Source: an uncultured Clostridium sp. (GTDB lineage: Bacteria > Bacillota > Clostridia > Lachnospirales > Lachnospiraceae). From it: a stretch of 27,842 nt of DNA. Under the pieces are notes generated by a model, which had not been told where the DNA came from, did not search any database, and saw nothing but the letters and a program-made list of their open reading frames with translations. The position numbers were made by a program, and so were the translations under genes. Where the stretch lies: contig UQTA01000040.1 of NCBI GenBank assembly GCA_900543885.1, positions 1 through 27,842 on the forward strand, written 5' to 3'. Below are positions 15,037 through 23,097 of this stretch, piece by piece. Every line of letters begins with the position of its first letter. The first letter of the stretch is position 1.

Positions 15037-15101
15037 ACCGGCCGGTGTGTTTAACTTTCATTCATTGACTTTATTATAATAATTGTATTATAATAAAGCA
15101 A
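15037..15101. promoter_or_regulatory. Divergent promoters overlapping a 30-bp palindrome (LysR operator)
   Basis: CTTTATTATAATA-ATTG-TATTATAATAAAG (15069-15098) is a perfect inverted repeat. Plus-strand promoter: TTGACT (15065-15070), 18 bases, TATAAT (15089-15094). Minus-strand promoter: TTGCTT (15096-15101), 17 bases, TATAAT (15073-15078). Each -10 lies in the opposite arm. A separate 12-base palindrome, CACCGGCCGGTG, lies near 15037 in the hydrolase leader. Confidence 0.7.
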
Positions 15102-15156
15102 ATGAATAAAATCGAATATAATATTAACTTAAAGTTATACTCTGAATTGGATTAAG

Positions 15157-16080
15157 ATGGAATTAAAAGATATTGATTATTTGATAGCAGTTGCAAAATA
15201 TGGAAATATTTCTAAAGCTGCAGAAAGCCTATATATCAGCCAACCTGCTTTGAGTAAATATATTACAGGATTGGAAAAGCGAGTAAACCTTCCTTTATTT
15301 AATCGTATAGGAAATCGGTTTGTTCTTACTTATGCTGGAGAACGCTATTTAGCTAGAGCAAAGGAAATTGCAACCTGCCGCGATAGCCTGGAACGTGAGT
15401 TACAAGACATAGCTGGCTGCAACGACGGAGAATTGAAGATAGCTGTACCTGTCATTCGCGGGTCTCACATACTCCCGTCAGTTATTCCAGAGTTTCGTAA
15501 GTTATATCCTCATATCAGGCTTACTCTTAACGAAAGTGACTCCCAACCTTTGGAAAAACTCTTATTGGATGGAAATGTTGATCTTGCTATTATACATCTT
15601 CCCATAAAAAATCCAGCTATACACTATACTTTGATTCGTAAAGAATGCTTATTGATGGCTGTGCCACAAAATAACCCTTTAATCAAACACGGAAAAAAAG
15701 TAGATGGGTATTCATTTCCATGGATAGATTTGTCTCTTTTTCGTAATGAAGATTTTATTCTGACTAAGCCCAATCAGCGCACACGGCAAATATGTGATGA
15801 GCTTTTTAAAAAAGAAAAGATAGCTCCGCATATCATTCTATGTACTGCCAATGTAGAAACTGCAGTACGATTATCTGCTGCAGAAGTGGGCATTAGCTTT
15901 GCCCCTGAAACATTTATTCGTTTCTTGCATGGTGAGTCTTCTGCTCAATATTTCATTATTGGCAATCCTATCGTTACATCCGATCTAGTTATTGCTTATC
16001 GTAACGGTGCTTATCTTTCTACATATGCAAACGCCTTTATTGAAATTACGCAAAAGTTTTTTGCACAAACAATACTTTAG
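15157..16080 (+). CDS. LysR-type transcriptional regulator
   Basis: 307 residues. The winged helix-turn-helix fills 1-60, with AAESLYISQPALSKYITGLE as the helix-turn-helix. The rest is the periplasmic-binding-protein-like effector domain (about 90-300), which in this family binds a small acid or aromatic co-inducer. The gene diverges from the hydrolase/CitMHS operon, the classic arrangement for a LysR regulator and its target, so it probably activates that operon in response to the transported compound and represses itself. Codon use is visibly more AT-rich than in mutS2 or rpoN, which fits acquisition with the surrounding segment. No strong ribosome site is seen before the ATG. Confidence 0.92.
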   Translation: MELKDIDYLIAVAKYGNISKAAESLYISQPALSKYITGLEKRVNLPLFNRIGNRFVLTYAGERYLARAKEIATCRDSLERELQDIAGCNDGELKIAVPVIRGSHILPSVIPEFRKLYPHIRLTLNESDSQPLEKLLLDGNVDLAIIHLPIKNPAIHYTLIRKECLLMAVPQNNPLIKHGKKVDGYSFPWIDLSLFRNEDFILTKPNQRTRQICDELFKKEKIAPHIILCTANVETAVRLSAAEVGISFAPETFIRFLHGESSAQYFIIGNPIVTSDLVIAYRNGAYLSTYANAFIEITQKFFAQTIL

Positions 16081-16086
16081 TGATTT

Positions 16087-16117
16087 TAGATAGTCGTTAC
16101 TATCTATCATTGTTTTT
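16087..16117 (+). terminator. lysR terminator
   Basis: TAGATAGT-CGTT-ACTATCTA (16087-16106), a perfect 8-bp stem, followed by TCATTGTTTTT, starting 7 bases after the stop codon. Confidence 0.65.
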
Positions 16118-16130
16118 ACCGGATCAAGCG

Positions 16131-16165
16131 CAAAATGCCCTAGCTGATTTTCATCAGCCAGGGCA
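16131..16165 (-). terminator. Terminator-like hairpin after the ParB-like fragment
   Basis: TGCCCT-A-GCTGAT pairs with ATCAGC-C-AGGGCA (16136-16165). On the minus strand it is followed by TTTT. Confidence 0.5.
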
Positions 16166-16185
16166 CAAGTTTAGCTAATCATTCT

Positions 16186-16471
16186 CTATCCGATTGTAAG
16201 CTTGCATCTTCTCTCATACATCTCTTCATAGCTATAACAGGACGCATTTAGGTAATCCATGACTGTCGCACTTGGATCTCTTAAGTTTCTTCTAACTACC
16301 TCATCCGGAATACCAAGGGTCCTATATCTATCGTAGCAGTCTTTTAAGACTCGCTCCATATCATGTGATTCTGTGACAAAGTCATACTTTACATATCCTG
16401 CACTTCGTGTAACCTTCCCAGGAATTTTATGATCATATCCGAAGCGTTTCATCGCGCAAACACGATGCTTG
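16186..16471 (-). pseudogene. Fragment of a ParB-like domain protein
   Basis: An 88-codon frame from ATG 16452, open upstream to about 16470. With the upstream codons it begins GKHRVCAMKRFGYDHKIPGK. That pattern (GKHR, then A.KR.GY, then IP) resembles the conserved boxes of the ParB/sulfiredoxin fold, in which a DGxHR-like motif binds nucleotide. The remainder (YDFVTESHDMERVLKDCYDR to ERRCKLTIG) is unrecognised. It starts directly at the breakpoint of the IS630 relic and has no ribosome site, so it looks like the 3' remnant of a truncated gene. The family call is weak and by eye; it could be an unrelated protein. Confidence 0.35.
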
Positions 16472-17263
16472 CCTTACTAACGGAATTGCTTCTCCTGAGA
16501 GCAGATCAATTGCTGCAAGCAGAGAGAGGGTACCCAACCTGACATACTCATAATCTCGTTAATATCCACTGCTTTTATCTGTATTCGGAATCGGTGGACG
16601 GTCTTTCACCTGTGGTGGCAATCGCCTGAATTCCGGGCTTTTCATCATAAAACAGTGTAGGTACGGCATCTCTCTCAAAGGGAATCAGTTTTTCATCCTT
16701 GTCAAACTGCATTTCAATCTGCTTGTAGATAACAAGAACATCATGCATTTTTGCATCAAGTTCAGATTGCATTTTTCGTAGTAATAGGACACCTAGAATG
16801 GTTTGATCCTTGCATTGCTCAGGATTTTCCGAAGTGTTGTTTCAGCTACTGTTGCCATACGGGAATGTCCTTCCGCTTCTGCTATAGAATTGATGAATTT
16901 TCTGAAACTCATGGGATACCAGAATTCAGCAGAATAGCCGTAATCCTTCGGTTTTTGGCCGGCTTTACTGATTACCCAGGTGATATCGTCATCGGTGATT
17001 TCTGCTTTTCTTCCTCGGCCTTTGCTATCACGTAAAGCAGCTTCAACACCGTTCTCTTTGAATTTGTTAAGACAACGTTTTACCACACCGATTCCAATAT
17101 CCAGTTTATCTGCAATTGCTTCGTTAGATGCACCCTCAGCTTTGAGAAGAAGGATCCTGGCACGTTGATAAACACAGATTTCCAAAGTGCTCTGAGTCAG
17201 TAGTTTATTTAAGTAACATTTATCATCATCTGTTAAAGAAATAATTTTAATTGTATTAGGCAT
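16472..17263 (-). pseudogene. Decayed IS630-family transposase
   Basis: Read in pieces, the product follows an IS630 transposase from its start to about the middle of the DDE domain. The start ATG at 17263 has GGAGGT upstream. The helix-turn-helix part (LLKAEGASNEAIADKLDIG) is intact to ARIKPF. Then comes a TAG stop (16793-16795), continuation VSYYYEKC, and a frameshift near 16775 into SELDAKMHDVLVIYKQIEMQ and FYDEKPGIQAIATTG. A second frameshift lies near 16610, followed by RPPIPNTDKSSGY, a TAA stop (16559-16561) and RLGTLSLLAAIDLLSGEAIP. Similarity ends at 16472; the rest of the catalytic domain is gone. It cannot make a working transposase. Confidence 0.85.
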
Positions 17264-17268
17264 AATTG

Positions 17269-17308
17269 GTACCTCCGATAGTTCAATCATACCATAATCG
17301 GAAGGTAC
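17269..17308 (-). repeat. Inverted repeat over the transposase ribosome site
   Basis: GTACCTCCGAT (17269-17279) and ATCGGAAGGTAC (17297-17308) pair with one bulged base and a 17-base loop. The arm next to the gene contains the GGAGGT ribosome site, so the hairpin could hide it, a common way for IS elements to limit read-through translation. Confidence 0.5.
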
Positions 17309-17376
17309 ATTAAAATAGTTTGTTATTTAAAATGAATTGTACTAGTGCCTTGCTGCAATCAGTAAAGCGCTCTATT

Positions 17377-18321
17377 TTACAATACCAGCCTTGCTGCCCC
17401 GTAAATGCCGGCATCATTTCCCAGTGTTGCCAGACCCAGTTTTCCCTTATTCTTGGAAATAGGGGTAAAGTAATCGTAATCCTTCTGTACCATGTCGATC
17501 AGGAACTGTCCGGCCTTAGATACACCGCCGCCGATAACGAAGATCTCCGGATCCACTGTAAGTGCTACCTGTGCCAATGCCAGCCCCAGATAATGGCTGA
17601 CTGTCTTCATTACCTCTAATGCCATCTCATCACCTGCTTTTGCAGCATCCAGTACATTTTTGGCACTTACATTATCTCCAAATTCACGAAGTACAGACGG
17701 TTTGTCAGACTTTGCCATGGTCCTTCTTGCTTCTCTGGCAATACCGGTAGCAGAGCTTACCTGTTCTAAACAGCCAACACCACCGCAGTTGCAGTGTTCC
17801 CATTCATCATCGCGGACATGGATATGACCGATCTCACCGCCAAGACCATGTTTTCCGGCAATAATTTTCTGATCCAGGATCACACCGCCGCCAACACCGG
17901 TTCCTAATGTGACCATAACCAGATCCGAATATCCTTTTCCGCCTCCCTGCCACATTTCACCCAGAGCTGCTACATTGGCATCATTTCCACTCTTTACAGG
18001 AATACCGTCTAAAAGGCGGCTTAATTCTTCCTGTGGATTCAGATCATGCCAGCCAAGGTTTACGCATACTTCTACATAGCCATCCGGCATAACAGGTCCT
18101 GGAACACCCATTCCGGCACCTGCAATATCCTTTTTCAGATCCAGCCCCATTTCCTCCAGCTTTTTACGAATAGAAGCAGCCACATCCGGAAGAATGTTCA
18201 CACCCCCGTTTTCCTTACGTGTCTTTACTTCCCATTTGGTCAAAAGCTCTCCTGTGGTTTCAAAAAGACCGATCTTTACGCTTGTTCCGCCTATATCAAC
18301 ACCAATGCATTTCATCCCCAT
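17377..18321 (-). CDS. glcK: ROK-family glucokinase
   Basis: 314 residues, the length of Gram-positive GlcK. It phosphorylates glucose at C6 with ATP in the cytoplasm. The phosphate-binding loop is DIGGTSVK (9-16), the sugar site includes SGNDANVAALGE and GEIGH, and the ROK zinc motif is CNCGGVGCLE, which matches the CxCGxxGCxE consensus of glucokinases in this family. No N-terminal DNA-binding domain is present, so it is an enzyme, not a ROK repressor. It follows the DUF5711 gene by 32 bases on the same strand, probably in one transcript. No clear terminator is seen between its stop codon and the IS630 relic. Confidence 0.92.
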   Translation of the reverse strand: MGMKCIGVDIGGTSVKIGLFETTGELLTKWEVKTRKENGGVNILPDVAASIRKKLEEMGLDLKKDIAGAGMGVPGPVMPDGYVEVCVNLGWHDLNPQEELSRLLDGIPVKSGNDANVAALGEMWQGGGKGYSDLVMVTLGTGVGGGVILDQKIIAGKHGLGGEIGHIHVRDDEWEHCNCGGVGCLEQVSSATGIAREARRTMAKSDKPSVLREFGDNVSAKNVLDAAKAGDEMALEVMKTVSHYLGLALAQVALTVDPEIFVIGGGVSKAGQFLIDMVQKDYDYFTPISKNKGKLGLATLGNDAGIYGAARLVL

Positions 18322-18353
18322 AGTATATATCCTCGCTTTCTTAATTCATGTAT

Positions 18354-19637
18354 TTACTTCAGCCGTATTTCTTCCATTTTCTGATTTCCCATTATAAGAA
18401 TGGTTCCCGGGAAACGGCCGGCCAGCACTTTATTTACTGTAAAATCAAAGGTACCGCTGAACTTCTGTGTTCCAGCCATGTTGTAAATACAACAGGAATT
18501 GTCATTATACAGCATCACCCTATCTCCGTCTATCTCAAAACCCGTATACTGATAACTGAATGTAGTATCAAACACCAGGCTTCCATCTGGTTTATAAATG
18601 CGCAGACAATATGGATCGGCGCCCTCTCCGTTGTCCGTTACAACACCTGCGTACTGATCGGTATAACTGATACTCCGGATATTTTCATCCAGCAAGATCT
18701 GGCTGATTGATTCCGGGGAAGTTTCCACACGGGTGGAGAAAAACTGCAATCCCTTATCTGTAAAGATCACTGCATGGCTTTCGTCCATAAACCGTACTTT
18801 CCCGGCCATAGCATCATTCAGATCTTCAGGAAGGAAAATACCTACCACTCGCTTTGGATCATTCTTTCCAAGACCAAAATTATAAAAAACGATCTTATTT
18901 TTGATCATTCCCTGTTCCAGATACATAAATGAAGTGATCCACTGGGTTCCTCCTGGTGAAAGACTTACATCCACCGGATAGCCATCACCGGATAAAAGAG
19001 ATTTTACATAGATATCCAAAGCACTTCCGTCTTTTTTATACAAATAAATATAGCTTGCTTTGGAATCTTCCTGTACAGAGGCAACCACACCTTTGGCAGA
19101 TACAGATAACGAAAGGATCGGCAATGCAGTGGTAGCCTGTCCCTGACACCCGCTGCGGTCACAAATATAAATAGAATTTCCCTGCTTATCTCCAATGGCT
19201 GCAAAATCACCATTTACAGTAACAAAAGGGGCTTTCATCTCATAACTCTGCATCCAGATGGCTTTTCCTCTGCCATCTATATAAGAAGCTCCATCCTTGG
19301 TGTACTTGATCACACCATCTCCAAAAGCAGCATAGCCGCAGAAGCTTCCTTCGCCTTTTACAGCTGCCTCCTGGTTCTCCTCTGTCAGGTTCTTTTCCCA
19401 GATCACCTGATAATCGTAAAAAGAATGATAACGGTCATAATAATAAACCCCAAAAGCAGCGCCTCCTAAGAGCACTGCCACAATAATAAAGATTGTCAGA
19501 CGTTTCCTGACCGTTTTTTTATGAGCTTCCCGGATTGCCTGCTCACTTTCCTCTTCATTCTTGTACATAGGAGGAACGATCTGACGCCGCAGCTGCTTTT
19601 TTTTATTTTCACGGTTCATTAAACTGGAATTATCCAT
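18354..19637 (-). CDS. DUF5711 family membrane-anchored beta-propeller protein
   Basis: 427 residues. A basic cytoplasmic tail (1-45) is followed by one membrane span (46-67), then about 360 residues outside the membrane built of repeated short beta strands (GDGVIKYTKDGASYIDGRGK, GVVASVQEDSKASYIYLY, MDESHAVIFTDKGLQFFS), the look of a WD40/PQQ-like propeller. This matches the DUF5711 family of Clostridia, whose function I do not know. Its neighbours are a glucokinase downstream and the LysM protein upstream; both this and the LysM protein are single-span proteins, so a shared envelope role is possible. An inverted repeat in the leader may hide the ribosome site. Confidence 0.8.
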   Translation of the reverse strand: MDNSSLMNRENKKKQLRRQIVPPMYKNEEESEQAIREAHKKTVRKRLTIFIIVAVLLGGAAFGVYYYDRYHSFYDYQVIWEKNLTEENQEAAVKGEGSFCGYAAFGDGVIKYTKDGASYIDGRGKAIWMQSYEMKAPFVTVNGDFAAIGDKQGNSIYICDRSGCQGQATTALPILSLSVSAKGVVASVQEDSKASYIYLYKKDGSALDIYVKSLLSGDGYPVDVSLSPGGTQWITSFMYLEQGMIKNKIVFYNFGLGKNDPKRVVGIFLPEDLNDAMAGKVRFMDESHAVIFTDKGLQFFSTRVETSPESISQILLDENIRSISYTDQYAGVVTDNGEGADPYCLRIYKPDGSLVFDTTFSYQYTGFEIDGDRVMLYNDNSCCIYNMAGTQKFSGTFDFTVNKVLAGRFPGTILIMGNQKMEEIRLK

Positions 19638-19644
19638 CCTTGTC

Positions 19645-19711
19645 TCCTGTGAAATATTCTTTTATAGCTGTCATATCATATACTCGTTTAAGTATACAAC
19701 ATTTCACAGGA
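19645..19711 (-). promoter_or_regulatory. Inverted repeat in the DUF5711 leader, covering the ribosome site
   Basis: TCCTGTGAAAT (19645-19655) and ATTTCACAGGA (19701-19711) are perfect 11-base inverted copies. On the minus strand the arm nearest the gene carries the AGGAG ribosome site. Between them is TATACT (a possible -10) and a smaller inverted pair, GTATACT/AGTATAT. The promoter position is uncertain. Confidence 0.45.
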
Positions 19712-19768
19712 AAAATCGACAACTAATCCTCAGAAACAGGCAACAGTAGTTACCGTTTAGGGAAAATT

Positions 19769-20989
19769 TCAGGGAAGCAGCAGCTTCTGGCCTGCATAAA
19801 TACTATTTTCATCTGTCAGAGAATTGATGCGGCAGATCTCCTCCAGCTTTCTGATATTATTGTATTCCTTAAAGCAGATACCATAAAGTGTCTCACCTTC
19901 GCCTACTACATATACTTTGTAAGATGGGGTGGAATTGGCAGGTTCGGCAGAAGCAGCGGTTGTTTCCACAGATACGCCTGCAGTTGTTGTTTCTGGTGCA
20001 GATTCCTGATCAGTTTCTAAAGACTGCTGCGTCTGTTCAGACTGAAATGCATCCGTACTGTTACTTCTACTCTCTAAAGTGCCTGTTTCTGCCCCAGACA
20101 TCTCATTGCCCGTCACCATTGTCTCCGGCAAAACTTCCATCGCCTTTTCCTGACTTTCTTCCTTTCCTTCCCTTGGATACACGCCGCCTCTCGCTTCCCG
20201 AATCAATGATGCAGGATCTGCAGATGCCATTACCTGCTCCATTTCATGGAGTTTTTTATAATTATTAAACATGGCAACACCGCCTGCCAGCACCATTACC
20301 GCTAATACACTGCAAAGTCCGGAAAGAATACTTACAGTACTCCGCTGATGCACAGCCGCTGTGCGATGCTCGTCCATTTTTTTTCGAAAATCCCGGATCG
20401 CCCGGTCATCCGTTTTGCTTTCTTCCCGCAAAATATCCTTTCTGGCGATCATATAGTCCTGCATCAGCTGGTTGCGCTCATAATAAATGCTGTAACCCCG
20501 CAGCTGGTAAAAGCCATCTGACGATGTAATATATACTGCTTCCTCCCCATCTAAGCCGCTGTTTAAATACATCAGCTGATTTTTTCCGGTAAAATACTGA
20601 CTGTGCTGCCGCCAGTAATTTAACGGACTTAAAGTAACTCCTTCACCTGCACACAAAAACCACCCTTGAACCGTTCTTCTTGGAAACATGGTCTCCACCT
20701 GCTGGTATGCCTTTTTCCAGGCTTCCTCTGTAAATACCACTTTTTCCCCATCCTGGGGCAGTAATTCCATTTCCATGGCCCCATCCACAAATACATAGGG
20801 CATATCCTCATGGATCTCCCGGCTTCCAAGAAGCAGTCCCACCCTCAGGCTCTGCCCGGCTCCTGGTTTTAATCGTTTTAAATATGTATTTACATAATCT
20901 TCCACATAAAGCCGCAATACTGTATCACGTTCCCCAATCTGTCGGATGTTCTTCGGCAGCTTAGGATAAAGTTCATATAATTCGCCCAT
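19769..20989 (-). CDS. Membrane protein with MPN-like N-terminal domain and C-terminal LysM
   Basis: 406 residues from ATG 20989, preceded by GGGGTG. Residues 30-170 form a globular domain that by eye follows the MPN/JAB1 pattern: RVGLLLGSREI, VFTEEAWKKAYQQVE, VQGWFLCAGEGVTLSP, QYFTGKNQLMYL and AVYITSSDGFYQLRGY. The metal ligands of active JAMM peptidases (HxH with Asp) are absent, so it would be an inactive MPN domain. A basic stretch (about 196-216) precedes one membrane span (219-240), which places the N-terminus inside. A Ser/Thr/Glu-rich linker leads to a LysM peptidoglycan-binding domain (357-406, GEGETLYGICFKEYNNI). The protein thus links the cytoplasm to the wall. LysM and TM are firm; MPN is an inference. 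Confidence 0.8.
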   Translation of the reverse strand: MGELYELYPKLPKNIRQIGERDTVLRLYVEDYVNTYLKRLKPGAGQSLRVGLLLGSREIHEDMPYVFVDGAMEMELLPQDGEKVVFTEEAWKKAYQQVETMFPRRTVQGWFLCAGEGVTLSPLNYWRQHSQYFTGKNQLMYLNSGLDGEEAVYITSSDGFYQLRGYSIYYERNQLMQDYMIARKDILREESKTDDRAIRDFRKKMDEHRTAAVHQRSTVSILSGLCSVLAVMVLAGGVAMFNNYKKLHEMEQVMASADPASLIREARGGVYPREGKEESQEKAMEVLPETMVTGNEMSGAETGTLESRSNSTDAFQSEQTQQSLETDQESAPETTTAGVSVETTAASAEPANSTPSYKVYVVGEGETLYGICFKEYNNIRKLEEICRINSLTDENSIYAGQKLLLP

Positions 20990-21226
20990 ATTAGCACCCC
21001 TTCTGCTGTTGGGCTGCTGCAAAATACAGCCTCTGTTCTTCTGCATCCGTTGTCTGCACAGCTTCTCGTTACATCTGTTCGTTCAGCTCAGACCAAAGTC
21101 TGCTCTGCCCGTACAGATGTCTCGAAGAGGCAGAACAACTGGATAGCAGAAATCGATGTTGTATTTTACAGCATCCCCTCCTATACGTTCTCACATAAGA
21201 GTAGCAGATAAGGTGCAAAAATTTTG

Positions 21227-21826
21227 TCATATTACGGCAGTGTTCTCCCAGAATCGTTCGACAAGGGCAATACTTTCACAGATACAGTCTGCCATTTTCA
21301 TCACCATAGAAAGACGGACACTTTGGAGCATCACCGGATCGTGATTTCCCGCTCTGCCAACGATCCCGGTAATAGAAATATCTCCCACTTCTCCCAGTTC
21401 CTTAGAAACCCCCAGTCCCGGCTGAAGTGCTCCCTTACCCAATGTTGCAAATCCAACGTGATCCGGACTTCCCACCGATGCATCAATAGCCACGATCACA
21501 TGATCCGGGAAATGGGTGCGGATGTAGGCTGCATAAAGTTCCAGGTTCACGGCGTGGACCGGTTTATCCAGTGTTCCGATCACTGCCGCTTTTTTTAGCC
21601 TGTATTTTCGCAGTTTATGTCCTACAAGCGGACCCAGACTGTCTCCCGTAGACCGATCCGTCCCAATACAGAGAAATATGACCCCTTCCTTTCGTTTTTC
21701 TTCCATTTCCTCTGCGATCAGCTGGTTTAAATTTACAGCAAACCGCTCCGCCTCAAACTCTCCCATTGTATCATAATAAGAAATTTCGTCTTTTCGCTGC
21801 ATCCGAAACGACTTCCACAATCTCAT
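21227..21826 (-). CDS. yyaC: Spore protease YyaC (DUF1256)
   Basis: 199 residues from ATG 21826, chosen because GGTGGAG lies 9 bases upstream; a GTG at 21841 overlaps that site. The fold resembles hydrogenase maturation (HybD-like) and germination proteases. Conserved features are FLCIGTDRSTGDSLGPLVG, GTLDKPVHAVNL, IVAIDASVG and the C-terminal GKGALQPGLGVSKELG. YyaC is conserved in endospore formers and expressed during sporulation; its substrate is not established. Its presence is the best evidence in the window that the host makes spores. It lies 237 bases before the LysM gene on the same strand. Confidence 0.92.
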   Translation of the reverse strand: MRLWKSFRMQRKDEISYYDTMGEFEAERFAVNLNQLIAEEMEEKRKEGVIFLCIGTDRSTGDSLGPLVGHKLRKYRLKKAAVIGTLDKPVHAVNLELYAAYIRTHFPDHVIVAIDASVGSPDHVGFATLGKGALQPGLGVSKELGEVGDISITGIVGRAGNHDPVMLQSVRLSMVMKMADCICESIALVERFWENTAVI

Positions 21827-21941
21827 TGCCAAGTTCTCCACCCCGGTATCTATTTAGAAAACATTTACTATAAAAATTTTGCCTGCCATTTTATAACTGG
21901 TTTCGTTTTTATAGTATAGGCATTGATGGTAAATTTTATTC

Positions 21942-21991
21942 AAAAAAGACACCGCAGAATGCTTAAATTGCATTTCTGCGATGTCTTTTAT
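21942..21991 (-). terminator. Bidirectional terminator after the nucleotidyltransferase gene
   Basis: AAGACACCGCAGAATGC (21946-21962) pairs with GCATTTCTGCGATGTCTT (21970-21987). A-runs on the left and T-runs on the right give a U-tail in both directions. It lies about 50 bases past the nucleotidyltransferase stop codon. Confidence 0.85.
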
Positions 21992-22041
21992 CTAATTTAT
22001 ATCTTTGTAAATATTGCCTGTTCACAAATAAGCTTGTCTGA

Positions 22042-22962
22042 TCAGTCAAACAGCTTCTCTTTGTAAACACCTGCACTGATCAGACCTCTGATAGCATCTA
22101 CAACTGCCTGCTTATCTTCCTTATAGGTAACACCAAACCACTTATCTGGTGTATCCAGAACACGGACTCTGGCTTTGCCTTCATGTACTAACTGATCAAT
22201 GATCTTTGGAAGCAGATATTCTGCCTTTATGTCACCTGGCTTTAAGCTGTCAAGAAATTCAGGGAAACCTTTCTCCAGCTCATTTAAGAAACCAACAGGA
22301 AGTCCCCACATATTCATAGAAACAAGCTGCTCCGGCTGAACCTTTACAGGATTGCCTGCATCATCTGCTGCGTGAAGTCCGTCTTCCATCATACGGATAT
22401 CATAGGTCTCTGTTACTTTTTTAAGAATACCATTTTCCTCTTCGCAAACGCCTCTTGTAACAGCACCATTATCGCTTAAGGTATTCTTTAAAATAAAGCC
22501 GCCCATGCAGATGTCATAAGCATCTCCATCTTCGTTCATTTCATTTACCATATATTCATGGATCTTGCGGAATCCTTCTTTTCCGTAGTAATCATCTGCA
22601 TTGATCACAAGGAATGGGCAGTCGATCAGACCTTTGATCGTAAGAACTGCCTGTCCGGTTCCCCACGGCTTGGTACGTCCTTCGGTCACTTTGTATCCTT
22701 CTGGAAGCGCATCCAGTTCCTGATATGCATAAATAACCGGAATCTGCTTTTCAATTCTGTTTCCGATGATCTCTTTAAAATCCTTTTCCAGGTCCTTACG
22801 GATAATAAACACTACTTTATTAAATCCTGCTTCGATAGCATCATGGATAGAATAGTCCATGATGATCTCGCCATTGGGGCCTACCGGCGCTAACTGCTTG
22901 ATTCCTCCGCCAAAACGGCTGCCAATACCAGCTGCCATGATCACTAATGCGGTCTCTTTCAT
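22042..22962 (-). CDS. NDP-sugar pyrophosphorylase-like nucleotidyltransferase
   Basis: 306 residues from ATG 22962 with GAGGAG upstream; longer in-frame starts cross the promoter. The Rossmann-type nucleotidyltransferase domain opens with the nucleotide-binding signature MAAGIGSRFGGGIKQL and has the metal-binding NADDYYG and the sugar-binding stretch SMNMWGLPVGFL. Family members join a sugar phosphate to a nucleoside triphosphate, feeding polysaccharide or wall synthesis in the cytoplasm. It is shorter than GalU and lacks its exact motifs; the sugar is unknown. It stands alone, with its own promoter and terminator. Confidence 0.85.
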   Translation of the reverse strand: MKETALVIMAAGIGSRFGGGIKQLAPVGPNGEIIMDYSIHDAIEAGFNKVVFIIRKDLEKDFKEIIGNRIEKQIPVIYAYQELDALPEGYKVTEGRTKPWGTGQAVLTIKGLIDCPFLVINADDYYGKEGFRKIHEYMVNEMNEDGDAYDICMGGFILKNTLSDNGAVTRGVCEEENGILKKVTETYDIRMMEDGLHAADDAGNPVKVQPEQLVSMNMWGLPVGFLNELEKGFPEFLDSLKPGDIKAEYLLPKIIDQLVHEGKARVRVLDTPDKWFGVTYKEDKQAVVDAIRGLISAGVYKEKLFD

Positions 22963-23040
22963 AGTACTTCTCCTCTTAAACTTCGTATTCAGTAACACTT
23001 TTGTAAAGCCGCAGAAATCCACATTCTGCGTATCGGTTAC

Positions 23041-23069
23041 ACTATAGCACACTTTCTCTTAAAAGGCAA
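23041..23069 (-). promoter_or_regulatory. Promoter of the nucleotidyltransferase gene
   Basis: TTGCCT (23064-23069) and TATAGT (23041-23046) on the minus strand with a 17-base spacer. The leader before the ATG at 22962 is about 70 bases. Confidence 0.65.
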
Positions 23070-23097
23070 AACAATGCACTGAGTAAATCCTTAAAAA

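Noticed and set aside
15037..15048. CACCGGCCGGTG palindrome as an independent operator
   Set aside because: A single 12-base palindrome near the hydrolase ribosome site; too short to call separately from the larger LysR region.
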